Counted from the stretch's first letter, positions 33,990-46,700 are shown. The stretch: DNA of 64,000 nt from Ophioceras dolichostomum (GCA_003049485.1 PYST01000026.1:62001-126000), one strand, 5' to 3'. The notes: a model not told the origin generated them from the sequence alone. Translations and numbers: made by a program.

Positions 33990-36231
33990 ATGGCATCGAC
34001 TCCCGGGCCACCAAGCACCATCGCCCACCGCTCAGTGGCCAACATCAGGGCCGGCGGTGGCGGCGGCGGCAGCGGCATCAATGCACCACCGCACTCCCCG
34101 CCAGCCGCAGCCGGCACAGGCAGCGTCGGGCCCGGCAGCCCGCACACGCCGCTGCGCAACCTAGCGTCCACTTTCGCGTCGCCCTCGAGCCTGCGTGCCG
34201 AGGAGGACGTCATCGTGGTCGAGCCGGGCGCCCGCCGCGTCCGGGTCGGGTTCGCGGGCGACCCGGCGCCCAAGGGGTGCGTCGTGTTCGGGCCGGAGCA
34301 CTCGCGCCGCGTCGGCGACTACAGGGGGTGGGAGCTCTCGTTCGTCGACGACTGGCGCAAGAGGGAGACAAGGAGGTCGACCAAGACGAGTCCCGACGGC
34401 CGGTTCACGTCCCGGTCCCAGTTGCTTTGGGGCCGGGAGCGCGAGCTGTGGCGGCTGGACGTGCGCGATTTGGACCTGGGCCTTGTTTCGGACAAGCTGG
34501 AGAGGGGGCTGAGGGATGCTTTTACGAAGTACGTGCGAATGCTGACACTTGGCAGTATGGCCCTCATTGCCGGCTGTTCGTCCCTATTCTTGAACTGATC
34601 TTCTTTCGTTTTCTGTATCTCTGACTGCGATTCAATTACCTGATTCTGATACTAACAATGAAACATACAGGTATCTTCTCATCGACTCCCGGCCTCGCAG
34701 GATGGTCCTCGTGTTGCCGCCCACGGTGCCGCTGCCGCTCCTCACGGTGATACTCGACACCCTCTTCGGCCGATTCCAGTCGCCTTATGTGTCGCTGCTG
34801 TCGTCGCCGGTCGTCGCCGCCGTGGCTGCCGGTGTCCGCTCCGCCCTCATTGTCGATCTTGGCTGGGCCGAGACGGTGGTCACGAGCGTGTACGAGTACC
34901 GCGAGGTCTCCTGCACTCGCTCTGTCCGCGGCGGGAGGATGCTTCTCGACCGGACTCATGCACTGCTCGCTCATGCCATGTTCGATATCGATCCGTCCTT
35001 AAAGCCACCCCGGCCACCGCGGAAACCCGGTGAACCCGAGTCTCCCCTGATACTGGAGGATCATGAGCGGTTTGTGAGCTTCGAGGAGTGCGAGGATGTC
35101 GTCGCTCGCGTGGTGTGGTGCAAGCCATCCGTCGCCGAGATCGCTCGCGAGAAGGAGCGACAGGAGCAGCGGCAACAACAGCAGCATCTTTCAACTTCAT
35201 CCGACGTCCTTCCCACCGTTACGGAACAGGACGAGTCTGAGCCCGCCGCCACAGTACCACTGGGCCCGCCACCACCACCCACGCCACCTTCCCACGTCAC
35301 AATCCCCCTCGCATCTCCAACCCCGCCCACGACGCTCGAGCTGCCCTTCGACTCGCTCGCCGAGCCATGCGAAGACACCTTCTTCGATAATAACAAGCAA
35401 CTACCGGCCAGCCACTACGACGACGACGAACTGCCCATCCCGCTCCTCATCTACCGCCACCTGGTCAGCCTGCCGGTGGACGTGCGGGCCGTGTGCATGT
35501 CGCGGATCATCTTCACCGGCGGGTGCACCGACGTGCTCGGCCTCCGGGGGCGCATCTTCGACGACATGGGCCTCCTCGTCGGCGAGCGCGGGTGGGACCC
35601 CGTCCGCGGCGAGGGGTACGACAAGGTACGCGCAAACCCGAAGCTGCGGCAGAAGCCAAAGCAGAAGAAGCAAGGCAACGACGGCGATGACGGCAACGAT
35701 GGCGATGACGGCAACGATGATGTCTCCTCTGCCACACTTGTCAATACCAACCGCGAAGACGACGACAACGACGACGAAGACGCAGACGGCGGCGGAGGTG
35801 GAGGTGGAGGTGGCGGTAGAGACCCCGCCGACGCAAAACCGGAGCTAGACCCGGTCGAAGAGCTGATGCGGCGCAACAGCGAAGCCGGCGGCAAGGCGGC
35901 TCCTAGCGGCAAGTACTCGCGCTCCAGCGCCGCCGCCGCCGCCGAGTCGCCCCCCGTGAAGGGCGTGCTGCGTGCCATCGAGTCCCTCGGCCCCTGGGCG
36001 GGCGCGAGCCTGGTGGCCCAGCTGAAGGTGCCCGCCATCGCCACTATCGACCGCGAGCTGTGGCTGCAGCAGGGCGCGGCTGGCGCGTCGAGGGCGGGCG
36101 ACGTCGACCTCAAGGCCCAGCAGAGGCAGAGCATGGGGCCTGCCGGGGGCCTGTTGAGGGGCACCGGCGCTGGAGGGGCCGGGGCTGGGGCGGGCGCTAG
36201 CTGGACGCTGGGGAATTGGGGTGTGCTGTAG
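33990..36231 (+). CDS. Actin-related protein Arp10/Arp11 (dynactin pointed-end complex)
   Basis: Two exons, 33990-34528 and 34671-36231, encode 699 residues. After a Gly/Pro-rich N terminus the actin-like fold begins with EEDVIVVEPGARRVRVGFAGDPAPKG (phosphate-1 region). The second part reads KYLLIDSRPRRMVLVLPPTVP, then SPVVAAVAAGVRSALIVDLGWAETVV (phosphate-2 region) and VSCTRSVRGGRMLLDRTH. A conserved later block is VCMSRIIFTGGCTDVLGLRGRI, the adenosine-binding loop of actins. Divergence from actin and the truncated actin core fit the Arp10/Arp11 class, which caps the pointed end of the Arp1 filament in dynactin, the dynein adaptor; Neurospora ro-7 belongs here. Two large low-complexity inserts (Gln/Pro-rich at about 300, Asp/Asn/Gly-rich at about 500) make it longer than relatives. 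Nuclear Arps are the alternative. Confidence 0.82.
35674..35721 (+). repeat. 18-bp Gly-Asn-Asp coding tandem repeat in the Arp gene
   Basis: Nearly three copies of an 18-base unit (GGCAACGAC plus GGCGATGAC) encode GND-GDD. They are followed by an acidic stretch and a polyglycine run. Confidence 0.85.
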
Positions 36232-36982
36232 AGGGAGGGAGTGGGGGAAAGGTCTGGTATACCTAGGTGCCTGCATGACTACAACCGGGCGCGAACCTGG
36301 GAGTCGGTTTTTGCTACTATTGGTGTGATTGGGGGCCACTGAAAGGAAAAGGGGCACAAAAGAAAAGACAAGAAAAGAGCATATTGATATTGATACCCTG
36401 TCCGTCTGTCTTGTCTGTCCGCTTGCCATTTAAGCTCGCGAAGCTAATGTCTCGCCAATTCGTCGTAGACCAAATACAAATTCACTCATTCTGTCTGCTC
36501 GCTCTCGAAAATGTGTACATTGATAACATATGCTACCTATATTTACCTAGGTACCCAAATAAGAAAGATAAACAATATCGATGGCCATAACGAGAAAAAG
36601 AAAAGAGGACGTCTTGGTTGACACGTCCCTCTACTGATAACTTGCATGACGACACCTCCCGCGTGCAAGTGAGTGAGAACAGGGAAAAGAGCAAAAAAGC
36701 CAGGCGCTCGCTTTTCGTACCAGCAAACATCGTTAGTCAAACTATTTTACCCTTCCTGTCACTTTTTGCCAAGGCAGGTTCCCTACCTACCTACAGATAG
36801 GTAGGTGATAGTTGCCCACCCAGGTACCAAGGAGGTAGGCAGCCAGTCTGCTCCTCTTATCCTGTCACTGACTGCCTGTCGTACCTTGCCACTAACACAT
36901 CCTTGCCTCTCACAACGGCTGTTACCATTAACCAAAACACTACTACCGTTTTCATTTTCGCTCTTCTGTCTTTGGCCCCCTA
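36232..36982. other. Intergenic between convergent Arp and AP-2 alpha genes, with TACCTAGGTA motifs
   Basis: The spacer is rich in the dispersed ACCTAGGTA-type motif (about 36260, 36545 and 36785). It holds a perfect 9-bp hairpin at 36785-36806 (ACCTACCTA, loop CAGA, TAGGTAGGT). No gene was found. Confidence 0.6.
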
Positions 36983-39900
36983 TCAGTCTCGGTCAATATT
37001 AGACTCGCCACCAACCATGATGTTGCCGAAGACGTCCGAGATCTCCCGCCGCGTCGGCGCGACTGCCCTCTCCGGCGTGGTCGAGACGCCAGCGGAGAGC
37101 TGTTCCTCCATGGCCTTGAGCAGCACCGCAGGGACGCTTTCGTCCGTCGTCCTGATTGTGAGACGGATCATCTGTGAAGAAGGGGGAGAAAAAAAAAGTT
37201 GCGCATGTCAGTCGTCTGATGAGAAAAAACAAGGCCTTGATACCTAGGTGCCGATAGCCGATAACAGGATGGGACGGGATGAGATGGGGAAATAGAAGCG
37301 CAGCGCGATCAGTCCCAATCTTCGCTCGCTTGTGTCAAGCTCACCTGTGACGCATAATTCGGCTCCAGCCTCAAAAGACATCCAAACTTGCCCCCCGTAG
37401 ACGTGTGCAGCACGCTCGCGCCCACAAAGTTCTTCTGGTTCGGGTCCACGCCGTGCAGCAGGCCCCACCTGAAGCCCTCGAGGACCTTGCGGACGAACGA
37501 GTCGTTGATCTCCCTCTCCGGTTGATGATGATCGCCGGAACCGGTGACGCCAAAGATGTGCTGGGCCTCGCGCGGGGCGCCCCCGATCTGCTTCCACCGC
37601 TTGAAGAAGTCGTCGGCGCTCAGGTCAGCCGGGTCCATGAACTTGTGGATGGCCACGGGCAGCTTGAGCGTCAGGGCCTGCAGGGCGCCTGCGAGGTAGC
37701 TGATGCGGATCGTCGGGCTCTTTTCGAACACCTTCTTGGCCTCGAACATGATGACCTGCTGCGACTGGGCGCCGTGCGCGATGTTGCTGTCGGGCAGGCC
37801 CTTGATGTCCCACGCGAGGTTGCCCTTCTCCGCCTCGTCCAGGTCGAGCGTCGTGGTGAAGGAGGCCACGGGCGCCGGCGTCTTGTTGGTGAAGTACAGG
37901 ATCAGGCACGCCATCTCGCCGCGGTACTCGGACCGGACGCCTACCTGCAGCTGCCCGTCCTCGAAGAGCACGCCGTCGGCCTTGAGCATGAGCCGGTTGA
38001 AGCCCTTCTGCCAGCCGGGCGAGAGGTGGGCCGCGCTGGCGAGGTTGGGCGGCTTGGACACCAGTTTTGGTTCTGCAGGCCCAAGCTGGTTCATGTCGAG
38101 CCCGGCCAGGAGGTCGTTCGCCGATGCCGATGACGGCCCGTTGGCACCGCCGACACTAGCGCCGTTGACGTGCCCGTTTCCGTTCGCCTGTGCAGCACCA
38201 CTGTTCGAACTGAACGTTCGCCTAAGGCCCGGGTTCTTAGCCATACTGAGCTCCGCGGCGTCCGTGTTCGCGTCCTTGCCTCCGACCACCCACGTGCGCT
38301 TGTCGCTGGTGTTGGCATGCTTCTGGTGAAGCCGTGATAACAGCGCCGACTGGCGCTCGGGGAACGGCGGCATCTCGTCGCACACCGTCCGGAGAAGGTC
38401 GTCGGTGGGCAGGTTGGCCAGCGCGAGGTATTCGCAGGCGCGCTGTTGCAGCTCCGAGTCGAGCGTGTGGCTGTACACGTTGAAGACGTGCGTGAGCTGC
38501 GGCTTGATCTCGGGGAACAGGTTGACGAATTTCACAAAGCACGACAGGATCATGGCGCGTGTGCCCGAGGAGCAGCCCGCGAGCTTGCCCTCCAGGGCGA
38601 GGAACTGCTCGATCGGACTGCATCCCTTCTCCTCGGCGATCAGGTGACCGAACTCGCCTAAGATGTAGGTGCCGATCTTGACCAAGGTTTCGTGGCAGTG
38701 GTCCTGGCGCAGGTACTGCAGCGAATTCTGTGCGGCGTAGACCTGGAGCTCCTCGTTGTTTGTAACGATTTGGATCACGCGCTGCCACACCTCGTCGCTG
38801 ACGTGGTCGCCGGCCATGGCGATCAGACGCAGCGAGATGTCCACGTACCACTGCACATCCGTGGCGTACTTCTCCGTCAGGATGGCGATCTTCAAGACCA
38901 TCTCCTCGCGGATCGCGAAGTCTGCGTTCTGGAGGTAGTGCAGCAGCTCGCCCACGATGACCTGCGCGTTGGTCGAGTCGCACATGCTGTACAACAGGTC
39001 CAGGCCCTTTCTACGCACGCTGATGTCGCGGTCCTTGAGTGACCCGAGAATGACCTGCTGGTGCTGCTTGATTGGATCAAGCGTGTCTGCCCGAGCCGCC
39101 AAGTGCGTCATCGCCTCCAACCCCAGATAACGCACGTTTGTTTCCCTCGACTGAATGAACCGCCCTAACCTGGAGGAGATCTGCTTCATAAGCGCTTGCT
39201 CCGTATCCAGGTGGATGATGAGGTTGATAGCCTCAAAAAGCACCGCATTCTGAGCGTTGTTTTGCTGAACGTTCTTGTTCGTCTCGAGGGCGAGGTTCAG
39301 GATCTTTTGGAGCGACTCCCTGATCAAATCGCGGACATGGCTATCCTCTGTTGAAAGGGTCTGGTGTGTTGGTTGACGGTCCACTTTGTTTTGTTCTTTC
39401 AGAACGGGGTTGATTTGTTCATTAGTTGCTCACCTGAAGGAGGGAAATACTGTAGCAGTCTAAGCAGTTTGACCTGTATCCACGGGCAAGGAACCTTGTA
39501 GTATTCGTAGTCGGTTGTGTAGTCGCCATCAATAGCCACCCTCTTGAGCCTTGCAGCCGCCTTGACGTAAGCGCCCTTGTACTGGTCTGGGTTGTCCTGC
39601 GCCAGGGCCATGACCAAGGACGTCACGGAGAGCGAGACTCCAAGGTCGACATCGTCCATCAGCGAGATGATCCGCTCGGCCCACTGCGGTTGCACGATGT
39701 CGGGGTGTTTTCGGTATAGGCGAAGGAGCGTGAGGGCCGCTTTCTTTTTTACGAATGACTTCGACGTTCTGCGGCCGGGCATCACCACCACGACGACGCA
39801 TGGAGATCAGGTCAGCTGACTGACGTTCAGGTCACGTACCCAAAGCCCATCAGGGGAAACGGATTATGTGGAGTGAAAGGAGTAGTAAGACAAGGGCAAC

Positions 39901-40754
39901 CATACGGTGAGATCAATAGTCTGTGGACCTCTCCGCTGAGAGCTTCACCCATCTCCCTGCTGCCGACATTTGCAATGGCGTGCAACGCAAGACAGTTGAA
40001 GAGCTCGTTGTGGTCGAGGAGGTCCTTCCGTATGCTGTTGACGACGAGGTGGAGCAGTTCGTGCTTCTCATGCAGAAACAGAGTCATGGCGAGATACCCG
40101 ATCTGCTTCTCGGAGTACTTGTTGGCCGAGATGAGGTTTACGGCTTCTAAGTGACCGAAATCGACGTTCCAGCCGAGTATATATATATAGAGCAGCTGTT
40201 GGCCTCGGCAGAGTTAGTTCCGGTACTGGAGTTGTAAGTCGTAAAGCTTGGAGGCCAGTAGAGGCCAGTGGTGGCTAGCGTTGGGCCGGCAAGAGATCCC
40301 GACTGACCTTGCAAACATATTTCTTCTTGTGGTAGCCGCTGAGGCTCCCGTCTGTTGCATGGCCATGTTAGTCCCCCCTGACTGAGAGATCACACTGTGC
40401 ATCAACCCCTGACCTGAGCTGCTAACCTTTGAATTTTTGCCTGTAGTCGACCCGTAAAGGTGCCCAGTCAGCGAAAATAAGTCCACATGTATGCACAATG
40501 CTGCTTTTGCTTCGGTAGGTGTGTAGGCAGCCGGGCCCAGTCCGGGCGTCGGCAAGCCGTCAAGCTTCCAAGGTACTCGACGAAACCGCGAAAACCTCAA
40601 CCCACCTGATGTTGGCCAACTCCTTGTTGATCCGCTTCTCTTCGAGCTCGCGTGCCCTCGCATTCCTCAAGTCGGCGATGAACTGAACGAGGCCGCGCAT
40701 GTTCGAGTTGCTGCTGCTAGAGCGGCCGAGGAACCCGGCCGCAGAGGACGCCAT
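36983..40754 (-). CDS. APL3: AP-2 adaptor complex alpha subunit
   Basis: Seven minus-strand exons: 40754-40606, 40440-40427, 40351-40308, 40195-39906, 39768-39434, 39347-37345, 37171-36983; 1007 residues (yeast Apl3 1025). The trunk starts MRGLVQFIADLRNARARELE and RINKELANIRQKFKDGSLSG, continues through KKYVCKLLYIYILGWNVDFG and VNLISANKYSEKQIGYLAMT, and ends after the armadillo repeats at about residue 620. A hinge with AAQANGNGHVNG follows, then the alpha appendage with its platform (LADLS-type KFMDPADLSADDFFKRWKQIG). The last exon supplies the final appendage strands. AP-2 alpha binds PtdIns(4,5)P2 and dileucine cargo and recruits accessory proteins at the plasma membrane for endocytosis. 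The second exon is only 14 bases; it is required for frame and for the conserved IRQKFKDG. The divergent neighbour is NDUFAF5. Confidence 0.96.
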
Positions 40755-41476
40755 CTTTTATCGATTGCCCTGCGCAGCGCAGCGGAGCCCCTTTTCTTTT
40801 GCGAGCGATTCTTGGCTGTGCGTCTCCCGGCCTATCCGCATCAGTGCGATTTGAGATATGCCACGCAGCAACCCGCCGAGCACTAAAACCCCTGATCCAT
40901 TCGCCGCTGCGTTGGCATCCGTATCAAGGAAGAGGAGGTCCGCGTGGTTCGTTGTCACGTCGTGGTCTCCTTCTCTCCGGACACTCGAGGCGAGCCACGG
41001 CGGTGGCGGTGGGCGGGGCGGGGGCAGCTGAGATCTGCGGCAGGAGCGGGACTTGAGACGTCAAGGCTGGTATGACATCTAGAACTTCAGCTCCGGTATG
41101 TGCGCCGAGAAACGCAGAGAATCAGTAGGAGCGGATCAGACGCAGTACCCGGCGGTCGGGCAATGGTGAATCATAGGACTGCGTCTGGTTCGTCACCGTC
41201 TGGAATTGATTTCGGACTGCATTTGGGTGGTCCGCTCCCCTTACCTCTACCGATGGTGGGCAACGCGGGAAGCTAATCTCAATTGAGGCTGGGGTGGCCA
41301 TTTACGCAAAGCCACAGCGTGGCTTAACTCCACTCTACTTGCTTGAGGGAGCCATGTGGCTGACAGATGTTAAATGCTATATCTGGTCGGCGACGGCGAC
41401 GGCGACGGCTTGAGCACTCTGATACCTTCTAATTTGTATGCTGTCATCCCGAATTGTGGATGCTGGCACCTAAAGC
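40755..41476. promoter_or_regulatory. Divergent promoter region, AP-2 alpha (-) / NDUFAF5 (+)
   Basis: A 722-base spacer separates the two ATGs. It has short GACGGC repeats near 41395-41412. No gene or defined site was recognised. Confidence 0.5.
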
Positions 41477-42603
41477 ATGAGGACGCATTTGCGTAGGCTT
41501 GCCGTGTCAACTGGCTCTTCCTTGCAGCGGCGCACCAGCCGATCGTACGCATTCCAGGCGGCGGGAGCTCCCGGATTCCAAATCTTCAATCGCCACGCTA
41601 AATGGCTACAGAAGGAGAGGGCTGCCTCCAATGTGGAGTTGAGCAGAGAGGCCGACTATTTGAAGGATGAGGTTGCGAAGCGACTTTGTGAACGATTATT
41701 GGTATATCACTTATACCTCACTGATTCTCTCATCTACCTCTCGATACGAGCAAAAGCTGACGTGCTTGATCCGCCCTGAAGCTCATCAAGCGTCACTTCC
41801 CCAATGTGCTAGACTTGGGTGCCAACTCTTGCAATGTTGCGAAGGCGCTGACGCTGGAGAATCCGGACCCGGACCCGGCCAATCCTGTATCACCGCCTCT
41901 GTCGACCCGTATGTCGCGGCTGACAGCGGCGGATTCCTCTCAAGCCATGCTCTTCCGGGACGCCGACGAGCCCTGGAACAGCAAGCTCGACATCACTCGG
42001 CAGGTCCTGGACAATGAGGAGAGCTTGCCGTATGAGCCTGGCTCCTTCGACCTGGTGCTCAGCAATCTCAGCCTACACTGGATCAACGACCTGCCTGGCG
42101 TGCTTGGTCAGATCAACAGCATTCTCAAGCCTGACTGCCCTTTTATCGGCGCCATGCTGGGCGGCGACACGCTCTTCGAGCTGAGGACCTCGCTGCAGCT
42201 GGCCGAGCAGGAGCGCAAGGGCGGCATCTCCCCCCACGTCTCGCCCCTCGCCGACGTGAGGGACGTCGGTGGCCTGCTGCAGCGCGCCGGCTTCAAGCTG
42301 CTCACCGTCGACGTCGACGACATCATCATCGAATATCCGGACACTTTCGCGCTCATGCAGGACCTGCAGGCCATGGGCGAAGCCAACGCGGTCCTCGGCC
42401 GCGAGATGGGATCCATCGGAAAAGACGTCCTCCTCGCCAACGACGCCATATACCGGGAGCTGCACGGGAATGAGGACGGCACGATCCCCGCAACTTTTAG
42501 GATCATCTACATGATCGGCTGGCACGAGTCGGAGAACCAGCCAAAGCCCTTGCCGAGGGGCAGTGGCCAGGTGAGCTTGAAGGACGTTCTGGAGCAAAAG
42601 TAA
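41477..42603 (+). CDS. NDUFAF5-type methyltransferase-fold complex I assembly factor
   Basis: Two exons, 41477-41701 and 41782-42603, encode 348 residues. The N terminus (MRTHLRRLAVSTGSSLQRRT) is Arg/Ser-rich without acidic residues, a mitochondrial targeting peptide. The AdoMet fold follows: FQIFNRHAKWLQKERAA, motif I NVLDLGANSCNVAKAL, LPYEPGSFDLVLSNLSLHW, then LKPDCPFIGAMLGGDTLFEL and PHVSPLADVRDVGGLLQRAG. These are the signature blocks of NDUFAF5 (C20orf7), which in humans hydroxylates an arginine of NDUFS7 during early complex I assembly. A short insert after motif I (NPDPDPANPVSPPLSTRM) is fungal. A CTGAC branch point sits in the intron. An orthologous role is inferred from close block-by-block agreement. 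Confidence 0.92.
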
Positions 42604-42862
42604 AGGCAGGCAGCCTCGGTAATGGAAATGAACACACACACACTCGAGCGACCTAAGATTCATGCAGACGCTGTAAGATACCTATAGAAAGACAGACCAG
42701 ACATGTGAGATATAAGCGGACACAGGAATGTTACGAATCTTTGCGCCATGATCACGAGCAATCGCTTGCCATTTTCCAGCACCTCCGTACCCCTCCTCCT
42801 CCTCCGAGTCGCCTCGTATCGCCCGATTGTTTTAGCCGCACCACCCCTAATGCCCCGACCGT

Positions 42863-43759
42863 TCATACCCTCCTCCAGTCGGTCATCACACGCCCTATGC
42901 ACCCCAGGCCGGCAACGTCGACGACTTTTTCATGCCAGCTCAGCAGCACGCTCATGCCTGCCCCCGACGGCTCGTTCGCGGCTGGCCTCCCGCCGATCTG
43001 GCTGAAGCCGGAGGCCTGTGGCGTCACCTTCTGAGGGCTGCGTGGGTTGCTGCCGGACGACGAGACGGCCATTCCCTTGTATCTTAAGAGAGGGGGCGCA
43101 GTGCGACAGTGCGTCCAACATCGTCAGTAAAGGCATATTTTCAAAGCTGCTAGCAAGGCAGAATAGATCCTCTCTTGCATACGAGCCTCTTGTAGCGTTG
43201 GCCCTCCAAGAGCAGAAGTGGGTGATATCGAGATGGGAAGGGATATAGCGTACATGTACTTCATCAACACGTCTAGCAGTTCGCTGCCACCCGGGCTCCC
43301 AAAGATCCGCGTGAGCATCGGCGTCATTTCGCCGGCCCTAATCGACTGGAGCACATCGACGATGGTCTGGAGGTGGGCGTCCTGCAGCTCGAGGCAAGGA
43401 TTCGGACAGTCGTCGTCAGCACATCACAGTATGGCTAACAGCGGATGGATGGATACAGGCGGTGCAAGATCGGGGGGACATAAAGGAGATGGCGGGAGAC
43501 AAACTTTGGCTCTGTCTGACCCCTGGTAGACGGGCATCTCGAGGCAGCCCCTCAACGCCCCCTCGGCGTCGCCGCCACGGAGCAGCTGACGCACCTGCTG
43601 AGAGAGCTGTCGGACTTCGGCCTCGCTGATCTCAGGCTGCGGCGGCCGCAGGGTCTCGACGGGGAAATTGACGCAGCTTTCTTCATCGAGGGCATCGACG
43701 TCGAGGGTACGCCAGGCGTCGCTGAGCGTCAAGGCTGTGTGCTGCTGGATAATGGACAT
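42863..43759 (-). CDS. ARC15: Arp2/3 complex subunit 5 (p16-ARC)
   Basis: Three minus-strand exons, 43759-43505, 43381-43254 and 43082-42863, give 200 residues. The N terminus has SDAWRTLDVDALDEES as in ARPC5. Helical blocks follow (VRQLSQQVRQLLRGGDAEGAL, then after the first junction DRAKDAHLQTIVDVLQSIR). The last exon gives IYKGMA, a Ser/Pro/Asn-rich insert, and the conserved end SVLLSWHEKVVDVAGLGCIGRVMTDWRRV. Alternative donors before AAA|GTTTGT break frame, so the unusual GTTTGT donor is favoured. ARPC5 tethers Arp2 within the seven-subunit complex that nucleates branched actin at endocytic patches. It runs convergent with NDUFAF5, 259 bases apart. Family proteins are about 150 residues; the excess is the insert. 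Confidence 0.93.
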
Positions 43760-46700
43760 GGCTGTCGACTCTCAGCAGTGTGACGTGTGTAGATGCGGTG
43801 CGGTTGCGCCTCGTCGAGGAAGATGTGAAGTGTTGACCTCGGTGACAATCGGAGGGGGGTTGGGACTGTCGGGAGGCACAGCGTCAACTCTTTCTAGAAG
43901 CTGCAGTGTACCGGATTCTCAAGGCGCGGAGTTCGTCGGCTCGATCTTGAATGTCTTCGTGATCTTAGTTAGCGGTGGGGTTTGGAGAGGCGGTGGTGGT
44001 GCGGGGTTCAGGCTAACAGCGGCCATGAGGCTGACACCTCATTTCTTGGAAGTTGTGAACGGTGTTGCAATTGGCTCTGTGGGTCCTATCGATACCGCCC
44101 GCGATTTCGAGTTCTGGTGGCATCGTCGAGCAACATAAACAGTACGCATGCACCTCGAACAGCCTCGCAGCATATGTAGGCTTGCACGACATAGAAGGCT
44201 TGAACGTGAATGTGTTGCTCTAAGTTTCTTCGTCTTGCCAGCTTACGCAATTGTAGGCGTCCCAATCGGCTGACATGTCCACGCGTTCGAGCTTGGAAGT
44301 TGAAGCTCATGAGCTCCGCGACTGGTGAAAGCAAAGACCCAACCCGTTGTGATATTTTCGTAAAAACGTGACCATCATGTACGTGCCTCTCTCCTACAGC
44401 TCTCTTCCCTATCGGACGTACATACAGTTCCAATATTTATGAAGAGCCAGTGCTTCCAAAGCTATCCGAACACGATCTTGATGATGGCTCGAGAGCTTTC
44501 CAACTTCTTCCCAGATGGTGTGACCAGAGCGACTCTGGCAGCCGTGGGCCCCGACAGGCCTCCCATCACTGCAACACCATCGGTATTCCGGACAGGTGAT
44601 GGCATGGTTCCGACAGAAGGGGACCCCTGATCGCAATCTATTCAGACCCTATCAACCAGTTCGACGGGTTTGGACTTTTGTTGGAAGGGGAGGTGAGAAA
44701 AATTCTCGACTGGTAGCAACCACGGGTCATCATCGGCCTCTCCACTTCACAGTACACACACGCGGGACAGGAGACGACGTTGCGGACGAATGGGGCCATC
44801 AGGAGACGGATTCGCTTTGCCTGCTCACCCCAAAAAGGCAAAGCTCGATGTTTGCGCCGTGGATGGGCCAGATAACCGGGGGAAATTTCTGTCCTCCTTG
44901 TTTCCACCCTTGCAGGGGCTTGCAACGGGCAACGCCCGCCAACGTCAAACCAACCTCGGGAGCTTTGCGGGGGAGCGGCCGGTCCTTTTCGCAAATCAGG
45001 GGAACCACGCTTCCGCAATTTCTCCACCAACTCACCGAAATGCAAGGTCGATGAAGAAATTTTCTTTGTTGTTCCTCGGTGCCACACTTCTGACCGCGGT
45101 GCGGTGATGTCGGAGTGGCTCACACCGGTTACGCACCAGCGTCGGAGGAGTGTTGTCGTAAGCAAACCGTATCTTTACACAACCGGTTTGCCTTGGCCGG
45201 CATCGAAGCCTGGAAGAAGTTAGGAGGGGGAGGCCTCGAAGGTACAGGCCCGAGAAAGGGGAGGCCTCGAAGGTACAGGCCCGAGAAAGGGGTTTGGCAT
45301 CCGGTCTGGTCTGATGAGAGGAGACCTCGCGACCCAGCAAGCGAGCGGACGGGAGAATCCCCAAGGATCATCCACCCACGCGTTTGGGAAAGCACAGCAA
45401 GACGTCGGGGGGAAGCAAGGTCCCCTGTCGGACCCCCCAAGTCTCGAGGTGTGCCGTTGCGTCGTCTCTCATCGACTCCCAAAGTCCCAACAAAGTGGGC
45501 AAGACCCAGCAAGCCATTCGAAAGGATTTTCTTCGCTTGCAATTCTCCAGTCTTTCCTTTCTTGGAAGCCACTGCTGACTTCCGAGCGTCCTTTGCTTCA
45601 GAGAAGAATTTTCTTTGCAAATTGCGGTGCCTGCAGGATTAACACATGGCAGTGGATACCAACGAACTTGACTGCTGGACGGCTCCACAACCAGAGCGGG
45701 ATTGTTCCCCGGCGCCACGCCCCTCGGTCTCTTGATCCGGGACCCGGGCGGGGGGTTGCGACTTGCAGAAAGGCCAAAGGTAACTGGAGAAAGCGCCTTT
45801 GCGGCCACTCTCCAGGGGGATGGCCCGTCACCCTTCGGCTCTGCTCAACCAGCGGAGAGGCCAAGACTGGACAGGCAACGAAGCCGAAGTGGGAAGGGCT
45901 TCGAAAGCAACATGGCGGTGACTTTTTTTTTCTTTCTCGCAGGGTTGAGGCATGGAAGGAATGAGGATCTCCATCGTTTATGTACCATCAACTCTTCCGA
46001 TGGGCTCATGCATCGTAAACCGTCTTGGACTGTCCACGAGAGTCGAGATAAGGTACTGTGCTGTACATTGGCCTGGTTTTTAGCTTTGGGTAGGTGCCTA
46101 ACTCGAACTCGAGCCTACGGCAAGGGAAGACGTCCAAGCGCCGCGCGTTTATACGGTCTGCGAGTCAGGCTAGGCTGAACGAGTTAGCGCGAACCTACGT
46201 GAAGAATCTCAGAGAGAAACACAGAGAAACGCGAAGAGAAACTGAAGGAGAAGAGAGGTTGTTTCTAACGCTTCTAACATCCTGATCTGATATGGTTTGG
46301 CAGTCAGACTTGAGATTCCAGAGTCCATCGTTCATTTCTCCATGATACGAGAGAGAGAAGACAGGTACATAGACTTTTGGGCGGATGTTTGGCGTCGAGT
46401 CCCGTAACAGACTTAAGAGACCTTACCGAGAACTCTATGCAGACTGATACCTTGCCCTGGCTGGTCTACCACACAGACCACCAGCAATGTTTCCCGCTCG
46501 TCTTTCTTCCTCGGAATAGACGCGACATGAGTTTCGGCGCACGTCGCATACCCGGCATCGAAGAGCCGCCAGCGAGGCCAAGCGAAATATAATGCAAGAC
46601 AAGACAAAAGAAAAGCAAAAGAAAAATGGAGACCTTGCGAGCGAGAAACCATGTTGCAGAAGTTTAGCAAGGCCCAGCGAAACATCAGACCCCTGTGAAG

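Noticed and set aside
45115..45964. Overlapping 175- and 216-codon frames, considered as a transposon remnant
   Set aside because: No transposase, reverse transcriptase or integrase motifs, no terminal repeats, and both strands are equally open.
46080..46200. Minus-strand GAGTTCGAGTT with partly pairing GTAGGT/ACCTAC ends, tRNA-like
   Set aside because: The T stem does not pair and the D arm is missing.
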